Assembly: GCF_014656095.1 (NCBI RefSeq)
Contig: NZ_BNBT01000017.1
Span: 20,341 to 84,340 of the forward strand
Reading direction: 5' to 3'
DNA from: Streptomyces longispororuber
GTDB lineage: Bacteria > Actinomycetota > Actinomycetes > Streptomycetales > Streptomycetaceae
DNA length: 64,000 nt
Shown here piece by piece: positions 34,093 to 42,073 of this stretch. Within the stretch, counting starts at the first letter, position 1; every line of letters begins with the position of its first letter. Made by a program: the position numbers and the translations under genes. A model generated the notes under the pieces. That model was not told where the DNA came from. It saw nothing but the letters and a program-made list of their open reading frames with translations, and did no database searches.

Positions 34093-36091
34093 GCCCGCCC
34101 TTCGCGCTGCCCGCCGAGGACCGGGAGCTGAGCCCGTACACCGGCTGGACCCGCGCCCACTGGGAGGCCGTCGCCGACGGACTGATCGCCGCCGCCCTGC
34201 GGTGGGCGACCCCCGAGGGCGCCCTGCTCCACCTGCCGGGCCGCCCCTCCGTGTCCGGCGCCCGCTCCGACGGCCTGGAGGGCTACGCCCGTACGTTCCT
34301 CGCGGCCGCCCTCCGTGTCGCGGGCGACGGCGGCAGGGACCCGCACCACTGGCTGGAGCGGTACGCGCGGGGCCTCGCGGCGGGCACCCGTACCCCGGGC
34401 CGGCACGACACCGAGTCCTGGCCGCCAATCCTCGACCACCACGTGCGGGGCCAGCCGATGGTGGAGGCCGCGTCCGTGGCCCTCGGCCTCGCCCTCACCC
34501 GGCCGTGGCTCTGGGACCGGCTGGACGACGGCGTGCAGGAGCGCGCGGAGCGCTGGCTGCGCGGCGCGCTCACGCACACGCCTGCCCCCAACAACTGGTA
34601 CCTGTTCCCCTTCACGGTGGCGTCCTTCCTGGAGGCGGCGGGGCGCGGCGACACGGCGACCGCCCGCGCCACGCAGCGGGCGCTCGACCTGTTGGAGACC
34701 TGGTACCGGGGCGACGGCTGGTACGCGGACGGCGACGGCCGGGCCTTCGACCACTACAACGGCTGGGCGCTGCACCTGTATCCGCCGCTGCACGCGCACC
34801 TGACCGGCGACGCCGAGGTCGCCGCCCGCTGCGGGCCGCGGCTGCGCGCGTACCTGGAGAGCCACGCGCTGTTCTTCGGCGCCGACGGCGCGCCCGTGCA
34901 CTTCGGGCGCTCCCTCACCTACCGGTTCGCGGCCTGCGCCGCCGTCGGCACCGGGGCCGTGACCGGCCACACCCCGCTGCCGCCCGGCACGTCACGCCGT
35001 CTCGTCAGCGGCTGTCTGCGCTACTTCCTGGACCGGGGCGCGGTCACCGCCGACGGGCTGCTGAGCCTCGGCTGGCACGGCCCGCACGCCGCCACCCTCC
35101 AGGCGTACTCGGGCCCCGCGTCCCCGTACTGGGCCGCCAAGGCCTTCGTGGCGCTGCTCGCGCCGGCGGACGACCCGCTGTGGACGGCGCCCGAGGGGCC
35201 CGCGCCCAGCGAGGGCCCCGACCGGGTCCTCGCGCTGCCCGCGCCGGGCCTGCTCGTCCAGTCGACCCGGGCCGACGGGATCTCCGCCTGCACAACCACG
35301 GCAGCGACCACGTGGCCCCGCACGAGGGCGAGGACGCCTCCCGGGACGACCCGCACTACGGCCGCCAGGCCTACTCCACGCACACCGGCCCCACCGCCCC
35401 CGGCGACACCGCCGACAACCACCTGTCCGTGGAGGCCGGCGGCGTCGGCAGCGTACGGCGCCGCGTCCACCCCCTCGGCGCGGGGCACGGCGACGGCTGG
35501 GGCTGGGCGGCGTCCTGGCACCGGCCGGTGTTCCCGTCCGGGCCACCCCTGGTGCCGGGCCTGCGGGTGGAGAGCGTGACCGTGGCGCGCGGCCGGTACG
35601 AGCTGCGGGTCCACCGGGTCGTCGGCGCGCCGCACGGGGCCCGGGTGACGCTGACCGGCTGGGCCACGGCCGCCCTGCGCTCGGAGCTGGTCGCCCTGTA
35701 CGGCTGGACCGGGGCGGACGAGGTGCGGGCGCCGCGGGGCACCGCGTACGAGCCGTGGGCGCGTGTCCCCCGGCTGTCGGCGGACGTCGAGGGCACCGCG
35801 GTGTTCGTGGCGCTGGCCTCCCTGACCGCGCCCGCACCGGCGGCACCACCGGCCACCGCCGTGCCACCGTTCGCTGCCGTACCGCCGCTGTCCAGTGCCT
35901 CGCCGCTGCCCGTTCCCGTACCGCCACCCGCTGCCGTACCGCCGCCCGGTGCCGTGCCGCCGTCCGCTCCCGTGCCGCTGTCCGCCGCCGTCCGCGGCGT
36001 CACCGTCACCGGCCGTGCGGTACGGGTGCGGTGGGCCGACGGCGCGGACACCGTGCTCGGCTTCGCGCCGCTGACGGTCCGTATGGGCTGA
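34089..36091 (+). pseudogene. DUF2264 family protein, frameshifted
   Basis: The 5' part in frame from GTG 34089 encodes a DUF2264 domain: PAPNNWYLFPFTVASFLEAAG, GWYADGDGRAFDHYNGWALHLYPP and AYSGPASPYWAAKAFVALL. At about 35282-35286 the family sequence continues only in the -1 frame (LHNHGSDHVAPHEGEDAS...). One C appears to be missing from a TCTCCGCC tract, as TCTCCCGCC would restore the frame. Read through, the protein would be ~668 residues, ending in a Val-Pro-Pro-rich repeat tail. The cause is either a true mutation or a base-calling error in a GC-rich run. DUF2264 proteins are probable (alpha/alpha) barrel enzymes of plant-polysaccharide metabolism. Confidence 0.8.
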
Positions 36092-36108
36092 GCCCGTACA
36101 GGCGATGA

Positions 36109-36990
36109 TTACGCAGTCCGCAGCACCTCCCGCAGCCGGGCCGCGAAGGCCTCCGGCCGGCCCTGCTGGCCGTACTCGCCGCCCAGGAAGCCGCCGTGGT
36201 GGCTGGGGAAGAGCGTCACGGGCAGGCCGAGCCGGTCCGCGAGGGCGGCGGTGGCGCGGGCCGTCATCTCGTCCTGGGACTCCTCGCCCGCAGCGAGGAC
36301 GATCCGTGTCGGCGCGGCGGCGAGGGCGTCGACGTCCGGCCGGTAGCCGCAGCAGCCGCGGAGGTTCTGCCCCAGGAGCGCGTCGTCGCGGGCGCCGTCG
36401 TCCTCGGTCGGCAGGCCGAAGGCGGCCGGGTCCGGCGCCGGCTCCTCGGCGTAGGACTCCGGCAGCGGCCCCTTCCGCATGGCCAGCGCGATGAACTTGG
36501 CCATCGCGGGCCCCTGGCCCGCGCGCAGGTACGTACGGTGGATGTCCTCCACCGTGGCGAGGACCGCCGCGCCGTCCGGCAGGACCCCCGCGATCGGCGG
36601 CTCGTGCGCGACGAGCGTCCGGACGAGTTCGGGGTGGCGCGCCACGAGGGCCAGGGCGTTCACCGCCCCGCCGCTGCTGGCGAACACCTCCACCGGCCCG
36701 GTGCCGAGGTCCTCGACCAGGTGCCGCAGGTCCTCGGCGTGGTCGTCCGGGGTCAGCTCCCCGCCGCCGTCCGAGCGGACGCTGCGCCCCGTGCCGCGCG
36801 GGTCGTACGTGACCACGACCCGGTCGGCGAAGTGCGAGGCCAGCGTCGCGAACCCGGCCGCGTCCATCGGCGAACCGATCAGCAGCAGCACGGGACGGTC
36901 CGCGTCCGCCTCCTTCAGGTCGCCCCGGACGTCGTACCTGAGGGTCGCGCCCGGCGACTGGAGGACGCGGGTCTCGGGTGTCACGGTCAT
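36109..36990 (-). CDS. Alpha/beta hydrolase
   Basis: A 293-residue alpha/beta hydrolase. It has an oxyanion region VLLLIGSPMDAAGF, VVVTYDPRGTGRS, nucleophile elbow VEVFASSGGAVNAL (Ser in A-S-S-G-G rather than strict GxSxG), and a C-terminal His in FPSHHGGF. GAGGAGA precedes the ATG at 36990. It resembles the many Streptomyces TAP-like/epoxide-hydrolase-like proteins that use a small ester substrate; the specific substrate is unknown. It is transcribed divergently from the BacA-like operon with a 519-bp spacer. Confidence 0.82.
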   Translation of the reverse strand: MTVTPETRVLQSPGATLRYDVRGDLKEADADRPVLLLIGSPMDAAGFATLASHFADRVVVTYDPRGTGRSVRSDGGGELTPDDHAEDLRHLVEDLGTGPVEVFASSGGAVNALALVARHPELVRTLVAHEPPIAGVLPDGAAVLATVEDIHRTYLRAGQGPAMAKFIALAMRKGPLPESYAEEPAPDPAAFGLPTEDDGARDDALLGQNLRGCCGYRPDVDALAAAPTRIVLAAGEESQDEMTARATAALADRLGLPVTLFPSHHGGFLGGEYGQQGRPEAFAARLREVLRTA

Positions 36991-37509
36991 GGTGTCTCCT
37001 CGGTCGGCTCCGCTGTGGCGGGGTGTCGTGAGGGCAGACTCCCGGACCCGGCGTTTCTCATCGCGGACGCGGACGCGGCGTCCCTCCGGCCACGGCGGAC
37101 CGCCTGCCGCCCGCGGGGAACGGGGGCCCGGGCGCGGGGGCGGCAGGCGGGCGCGCGGCCGTCGGCGGGTGACGGGAAGCCGCCGGTGGTCGCCGGGTCC
37201 GGCGATGAAAGCGGGGCGTTCACCGAGCCGCACACCAGCATTTGTCGCGGGATGTCGCGAAAGCCGCGCGCGGCGAACCGGCCAGGGTGGGGAAAACCCG
37301 CCGGTGCCCCTTGTGCGCCCTGGCCGCCGCCGGGCGGAGCTGCCTAGGATCGCCGACGCGGACCCGTGGAGCGGCGCCCGGTGCGCGCACCGCGCGGCAC
37401 ACCGGAGCGCGTCGCCGCGCGGCACCGCCGGGGAGTTCCGCACACCGGCGTCTCCGGCTTCCTCGCCGGTGCCGCCGGACACCGTCTCGGGGGATTTCAG
37501 GGAGTGAAC
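36991..37509. promoter_or_regulatory. Divergent intergenic region upstream of the BacA-like operon
   Basis: About 520 bp without a supported gene. A TAGGAT hexamer at 37345-37350 matches the preferred Streptomyces -10, but no good -35 is correctly spaced. AGGGAG (37499-37504) is the ribosome binding site for the operon's first ATG. Confidence 0.4.
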
Positions 37510-38268
37510 ATGATGACGGGGGAACAGGCGTGCGCCGACACGTTGCCGCCCGCGCCCATCGGTGACATCCGGTACCTGCACACCCTCGGCCCTTCCGGCA
37601 CCAATCTGGAGTCGGCGGCCCACCTGTGGTTCCGGCGGCGCGGCCGCACGGGCGAGGGGCGGGTCGTCCTGCACACCTCCCTGGAGGAGGCCATGGCGGG
37701 CGTGCCCCGCACCGGCGAGCACGCGCTGCTCGCCTGCGCGGTCTACCCGGAGCTGCACACGCTCGTCTTCGGCAACCTGCGCCACTGCCGCATGGTCGAC
37801 TGCTTCCTGTGGCCCACCTTCGAGATGGTGCTCGCCGTGGCCCCGGGCACGAGCGCCGAGCCGCGCACCGTGGCCACGCACCCCGCGCCCGCCGGCCTCG
37901 TCGCGCCCACGAGCGAGCGGCAGTTGGTGACCAGCAACGCGCAGGCCGCCATCGACTGCGCCGACGGCAAGGCCGAGGGGTGCGTCACCACCGTCGTCGC
38001 GGCGCGCGCCCACGGGCTGCGGGTCGTCCGCAGCTTCGGCGAGGTCCCGATGGTGTACACCGTCCACCACGTGGCGGAGCCACCGTGCGAGCACGGACCG
38101 GACGGCGCCCGCGAGCGCGTACCGGAGGCCGCGCGCCACCTCGGACCGGACGGCGCCCGCGAACACCTGCCGGAGGCCGCCCGCGACGACCGCGCACAGG
38201 AGAGTGCCCGGGACGACCGCGCACAGCAGAGTCCCCGGGACGACCGCGCGCGGGGGAGTGCCCGGTGA
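37510..38268 (+). CDS. BacA-like protein (prephenate decarboxylase/dehydratase fold)
   Basis: A 252-residue protein. Residues ~20-185 match the prephenate dehydratase fold as modified in BacA of bacilysin biosynthesis: TLGPSGTNLESAA (25-37), a VATHPAP strand (121-127), NAQAAIDCADGKAEGCVTT (143-161) and HGLRVVRSFGEVPMVYTV at the end. True dehydratases have a TRF motif here; its absence is shared with the prephenate decarboxylases BacA, SalX and AerD. The tail (from ~200) is Arg/Asp/Ala repeats from three 27-bp units. It is the first gene of a coupled operon. The decarboxylase activity is inferred, not shown. Confidence 0.62.
   Translation: MMTGEQACADTLPPAPIGDIRYLHTLGPSGTNLESAAHLWFRRRGRTGEGRVVLHTSLEEAMAGVPRTGEHALLACAVYPELHTLVFGNLRHCRMVDCFLWPTFEMVLAVAPGTSAEPRTVATHPAPAGLVAPTSERQLVTSNAQAAIDCADGKAEGCVTTVVAARAHGLRVVRSFGEVPMVYTVHHVAEPPCEHGPDGARERVPEAARHLGPDGAREHLPEAARDDRAQESARDDRAQQSPRDDRARGSAR
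38182..38262. repeat. Three 27-bp tandem repeats at the 3' end of the BacA-like gene
   Basis: Units 38182-38208, 38209-38235 and 38236-38262 differ at a few bases and encode RDDRAQESA/RDDRAQQSP/RDDRARGSA. The last unit also supplies the GGGGGAG ribosome binding site of the next gene. Confidence 0.85.
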
Positions 38269-39563
38269 CCGGGGCGACGTCCGGCGCGCCGAGCCGGCCG
38301 CGCGGCACGTACCGCCTCCGCGACGAGCTGCTCGACGAGGCCGCCGCCCTCGGCCGCGGGCTGCTGCCGCGCGTCGACGCCTTCCGCGCCCGCCAGCGCG
38401 ACGACGGCACCGTCGCCGCGCCGGACGACGCGGACCGCCGCGCCCTGACCGGCATCAGGGACGAGGCGGTCCGGTGGTTCACCGGGCACGGCAGGGCGGC
38501 GCAGGCCGACGCGCTGGCCGCCGACGTCGACGACTGGCTGCGCGCGGGGCTCGACACGCCGCCGCACTTCGCCCGCTCCCGCGACGCGCTGACCGCGCCC
38601 GCCGACGGCGACTGGGCGGCGTTCCTCGCCCCCGTGCAGACCACCAACAGCGTCCCGCCCGTGGGCAAGCGGCTGGAGTTCTTCCTCGTCCGCCGCAAGG
38701 AACCCGACGCGCTGCCCGCCCTCGCGCGCCACTATCCGCACCCCACGAACAACTGCCAGGCCACCGTGGTGCTCGCGGGCAGCGAAGGCGTGGCCCGGGG
38801 CAACTGCATCGTGTTCTTCCCGGAGAACGTCGCCGCCCGCGACAAGGTGACCGAACAGGCCTACGCGATCTTCTTCTTCAGCAAGTTCCGGCGCATCCAC
38901 GAAACGTTCGCCGTACCGTCCGCGCACGCCGTGCTCACCGCCGCGTCCGTGCCCGGCGCCTCCACCGGGATGGACCCCGAGGCGTGCTACCAGGCGCGGG
39001 CCGTCTGGGGCTATCTGCACGACTACTTCCACCACCAGGGCCGGTGGCCGCTCGACCGGCACATCAAGCTCAAGATGAACTGGTTCATCGGCCTGCTGGA
39101 GGAGCTCAAGGTCGACGCCAGGACCGCCCTCGCCTGCCACGCCGACGAGGCCGTCCCGTACCCCGACGAGCAGATCGCCATGATCCTGCTGGAGCGGATG
39201 TTCCGGTACCCGCTGGACGCCGACGCCGTCCGCAACTTCGACGCGGGCACCGGCGTGTTCCTCTACTCCTGGCTGCGCGAGCGCCGCGCCATCCGCGACG
39301 GCCGGGACGGACTGCTCCGTCTGGACCACGACCGTGTCCTCGACGGGCTGCGGGAGTTGGTCGACACGATCGAGGGTATGGAAGCCGCCGTCAGCACCCC
39401 CGCGGAGTACCGCGCGGCCGCCAAGGCGCTCGTCCGGACCCACCTGCGCGAGGGCGCCGAGGGCGACCGGTACGCCTTCACCGACGACCAGCGGGCGCTG
39501 CTCAGGGCCCGGGAGCGGCTCGCCGCCGTGCCGCCGCCGCGCTTCGCGCCGGGCGAGATGTGA
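38265..39563 (+). CDS. DUF6421-like protein, possible metal-binding enzyme
   Basis: A 432-residue soluble protein that I associate, from memory only, with the DUF6421 family. Conserved-looking blocks are HYPHPTNNCQATVVLAG, GNCIVFFPENV, AYAIFFFSKFRRIHETF, and a helix with WGYLHDYFHHQGRWPLD followed by LKMNWFIGLLEELKVDA. The HDYFHH cluster with downstream Glu residues (LLEELK; MILLERMF) could bind a metal. No known catalytic motif is recognised. GTG 38265 overlaps the BacA-like stop by 4 nt with GGGGGAG upstream, so co-translation and a role in the same pathway are likely. Confidence 0.65.
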   Translation: MTGATSGAPSRPRGTYRLRDELLDEAAALGRGLLPRVDAFRARQRDDGTVAAPDDADRRALTGIRDEAVRWFTGHGRAAQADALAADVDDWLRAGLDTPPHFARSRDALTAPADGDWAAFLAPVQTTNSVPPVGKRLEFFLVRRKEPDALPALARHYPHPTNNCQATVVLAGSEGVARGNCIVFFPENVAARDKVTEQAYAIFFFSKFRRIHETFAVPSAHAVLTAASVPGASTGMDPEACYQARAVWGYLHDYFHHQGRWPLDRHIKLKMNWFIGLLEELKVDARTALACHADEAVPYPDEQIAMILLERMFRYPLDADAVRNFDAGTGVFLYSWLRERRAIRDGRDGLLRLDHDRVLDGLRELVDTIEGMEAAVSTPAEYRAAAKALVRTHLREGAEGDRYAFTDDQRALLRARERLAAVPPPRFAPGEM

Positions 39564-39586
39564 CCGACACGAGAGGAACAGGAGTC

Positions 39587-40021
39587 ATGGGAAGCCTGGA
39601 CCGGGCCACGATGGAGACCGCGGTGCGGCGCTACTTCGAGGCCTGCAACGCGGTCGACCGGGACCTGTTCGCCCGGTGCGTCTCCGAACGGGTCGTGCAC
39701 TACCTGGCCCACGGCATGGCCGGGCCCGTCCACGGCATCGACCCGATCGTGGAGCGCTGGGGCGCCGACGTACGGGCCAACGGCTCGCACTGGGCCGTGG
39801 ACGCCGTGTACGCCGACGAGGGGACGCGGACCGCCGTGTGCGAGTGGACCGCCTTCAAGCCGCGCCTCGGCAAGGTGCTGCGCGGCGCCGAGGTCTACCG
39901 CTTCGACGACGCGGGCCTGATCGACGAGGTCCGCATCTACTACGCCTCCCGGCGTGACGACACCGTCGCCGTCAACGAGCTGGAGGGCTTCCCCTACGCC
40001 GACCGGGGCTTCGCCACGTGA
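39587..40021 (+). CDS. NTF2-fold (SnoaL/ketosteroid isomerase-like) protein
   Basis: A 144-residue alpha+beta cone protein: ETAVRRYFEACNAVDRDLFARCVSE, then HGIDPIVERWGADV and VCEWTAFKPRLGKVLRGAEVYRFDDAGLIDEVRIYY, the typical SnoaL-like end. Members bind small hydrophobic ligands and some are isomerases, cyclases or hydrolases. Next to a BacA-like gene it is a candidate for the double-bond isomerase step that BacB, a cupin, performs in bacilysin. AACAGGAG lies just before the ATG at 39587, and its stop overlaps the aminotransferase start. Confidence 0.8.
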   Translation: MGSLDRATMETAVRRYFEACNAVDRDLFARCVSERVVHYLAHGMAGPVHGIDPIVERWGADVRANGSHWAVDAVYADEGTRTAVCEWTAFKPRLGKVLRGAEVYRFDDAGLIDEVRIYYASRRDDTVAVNELEGFPYADRGFAT

Positions 40022-41052
40022 GCCGCACCGCCCCCGTGATCCCCGGGCCCGACGCGCCGCTCGCCGACCGGGACGGCGTCATCTGGCTCGACGGCGCCCT
40101 GGTGCCCTGGAGGGAGGCGCGGCTGCACGTGCTGAGCCACGGGCTGCACTACGGCGGCAGCGTCTTCGAGGGTGAGCGGGCCTACGACGGCCGGGTCTTC
40201 AAGCTCCACGAGCACAGCGCCCGGCTCGTCGCGTCCGCCCGCGAGATGGGGTACGCCCTGCCGTGGAGCGCCGCGGAGCTGGACGCGGCCACGCGCGAGG
40301 TCGTCGCCGCGGCCGGCCTCACCGACGGCTACGTACGGCCCGTCGCCTGGCGCGGCGGCGACACCCTGCGCCTGGTGGCCCCGGACAGCCGCGTGCACGT
40401 CGCCGTCGCGGCCTGGCCCTGGCCGCGGATCTTCACCGACGGGCCGCGCGGCATCCGCCTGCACACCGCGCGCTGGCGGCGCCCCGCCCCGGACACCGCC
40501 CCGGTCCGCGCCAAGACGGCGGCCCAGTACGCCCTCGGCTCCCTCGCCGGGCAGGAGGCGGAGGCGGCCGGCCGCGACGACGCGCTCCTCCTCGACCACC
40601 GGGGCCGGCTCGCCGAGGCCACGGGCGCCAACCTGTTCCTGGTCCTCGACGGCGCCCTGCACACCCCGCCGCCCGAGTGCGTCCTGGACGGCATCACCCG
40701 CCGCACCGTCATCGCCCTCGCCCGGGACCTCGACCTCACGGTCGTCGAACGGCACCTCGCCCCGGCCGAACTGGAGCGCGCCACCGAGGTGTTCCTGACC
40801 GGCACGGCGTACGAGGTGCAGCCGGTCACCGCCGTCGACGCCCGGGAGTACCCGCTGGGGGAGGTCGGCACGGCCCTGGCGGAGGCGTACACGCGGACCG
40901 TACGCGGCGGCACCGGTGACACCAGCGACACCACCGGCACCGGCGACACCACCGGCACCGGCGACACCACCGGCACCGGTGACACCGGCGACAGCGGCGT
41001 GGGCGGCCCGGTCGGCGAGGTCCCCGCGGCCGTGCCGGACGGGCCCCGGTGA
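40018..41052 (+). CDS. Class IV (branched-chain-type) aminotransferase
   Basis: A 344-residue fold-type IV PLP enzyme. It has VIWLDGALVPWREARLHVLSHGLHYGGSVFEGERAYDG at the N-terminus, PLP lysine Lys166 in VRAKTAAQYALGSLAGQEA, LAEATGANLFLVLDG, and EVFLTGTAYEVQPVTAVD in the phosphate site. It transfers an amino group from glutamate to a 2-oxo acid such as branched-chain oxo acids. The normal enzyme ends near residue 298; the extra tail is a TGD/TTGTGD repeat. GTG 40018 overlaps the previous stop by 4 nt. In this operon the acceptor could be a prephenate-derived oxo acid. Confidence 0.86.
   Translation: MSRTAPVIPGPDAPLADRDGVIWLDGALVPWREARLHVLSHGLHYGGSVFEGERAYDGRVFKLHEHSARLVASAREMGYALPWSAAELDAATREVVAAAGLTDGYVRPVAWRGGDTLRLVAPDSRVHVAVAAWPWPRIFTDGPRGIRLHTARWRRPAPDTAPVRAKTAAQYALGSLAGQEAEAAGRDDALLLDHRGRLAEATGANLFLVLDGALHTPPPECVLDGITRRTVIALARDLDLTVVERHLAPAELERATEVFLTGTAYEVQPVTAVDAREYPLGEVGTALAEAYTRTVRGGTGDTSDTTGTGDTTGTGDTTGTGDTGDSGVGGPVGEVPAAVPDGPR
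40930..40983. repeat. Three 18-bp tandem repeats in the aminotransferase tail
   Basis: Units 40930-40947, 40948-40965 and 40966-40983 (one base different in the last) encode TTGTGD repeats. Partial copies flank them. Confidence 0.88.
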
Positions 41053-41759
41053 CCGGTACGGACTCCCCGCACCGCCCGGACGCGGACGGCGGGCGGCGCG
41101 CCGCCTGGGCCGAGGGGGCGCGCGCGGCCGTCCCCTTCACCGTCGCGATCTTCGCCTTCGGCGTCTCCTTCGGCGTGCTCGCCAAGGGCGCGGGCTTCGG
41201 CGCGCTCGCCGCGACCTCGATGTCCGGGCTCGTCTTCGTGGGCTCCTCGCAGTTCGCCGCCGTCTCGGTGATCGTCAACGGCGGCGGCTGGGCGGCCGCC
41301 GCCGTCGCCGGGACGCTCCTGAACCTGCGGTACCTGGTGATGGGCTTCGCCATCCTGCCCGCGCTGCGCGGCGGCCGGGCGCGGCGCGCGGTCGAGTCGC
41401 AACTGGTGATCGAGGAGTCCTGGGCCATCGCCAGCGACGCCGACGGGCGGTTCGACCGGGTGCGGCTGCTCTCCTCCGGCGTCGTCCTCTGGCTCGGCTG
41501 GGTCCTCGGCACCCTGGCGGGCGCGATCGGGCCCTTCCGCGCCGTGGACATCCTCACCTACGGCCTGGACGCCGTGTCGCCGGTCCTGTTCTTCCTGCTG
41601 CTCGCCCCCCACCTCGGCACCGCCCGCAAGCGGACGGCGGCCGCCGCGGCCGCGGCCTGCGCGGCCGTCCTCACCGCCGTCGCGGTGCCCGACTCCGCCA
41701 TCGCCGTCGCCTGTCTCATCGCCGTCGGGTGGACCTGGCGGGCCGGGAGGAAGCCATGA
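41049..41759 (+). CDS. azlC: AzlC-family amino acid exporter, large subunit
   Basis: A 236-residue membrane protein with about five to six helices and the AzlC signatures: AAVPFTVAIFAFGVSFGVLAKGAGF, GLVFVGSSQFAAVSVI and LNLRYLVMGFAILPAL. AzlC/AzlD (BrnFE-like) pairs export branched-chain and related hydrophobic amino acids. It starts with a GTGA overlap on the aminotransferase and ends with an ATGA overlap into AzlD. This implies a 1:1 complex co-translated with the enzymes and predicts that the pathway's product is exported. Confidence 0.88.
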   Translation: MTGTDSPHRPDADGGRRAAWAEGARAAVPFTVAIFAFGVSFGVLAKGAGFGALAATSMSGLVFVGSSQFAAVSVIVNGGGWAAAAVAGTLLNLRYLVMGFAILPALRGGRARRAVESQLVIEESWAIASDADGRFDRVRLLSSGVVLWLGWVLGTLAGAIGPFRAVDILTYGLDAVSPVLFFLLLAPHLGTARKRTAAAAAAACAAVLTAVAVPDSAIAVACLIAVGWTWRAGRKP

Positions 41760-42073
41760 ACAGCGACCCGTGGATCGTCGTCGGCGCCCTGGTGGTGACC
41801 ACCTTCCTCCTCAAGGGCGCCGGGTCCCTGGTGATGGGCGACCGCGAACTGCCCGCCTGGTTCCCGCGGTTCGTGGAGTACCTCACCCCCGCGCTGCTGG
41901 CCGTCCTCGTCGTCACCCAGCTCGTCGGCTCGGCGGGCGCGCACGGCATGACCTTCGACGCGCGCCTCGCGGGGTTCGCCGGGGCCCTGGTGGCCTGGCG
42001 GCTCAAGGCACCCGTCCCGCTCGTCGTCCTGGTGGCGGCGGCGGTCACGGCGGGGGTACGGGCCCTCAGTTGA
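41756..42073 (+). CDS. azlD: AzlD-family amino acid exporter, small subunit
   Basis: A 105-residue membrane protein with three to four helices: DPWIVVGALVVTTFLLKGAGSLVMG, RFVEYLTPALLAVLVVTQLVG, and LAGFAGALVAWRLKAPVPLVVLVAAAVTAGVRAL. It is the obligate partner of AzlC. Its last 8 bp overlap the 3' end of the convergent SARP gene. Confidence 0.87.
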   Translation: MNSDPWIVVGALVVTTFLLKGAGSLVMGDRELPAWFPRFVEYLTPALLAVLVVTQLVGSAGAHGMTFDARLAGFAGALVAWRLKAPVPLVVLVAAAVTAGVRALS

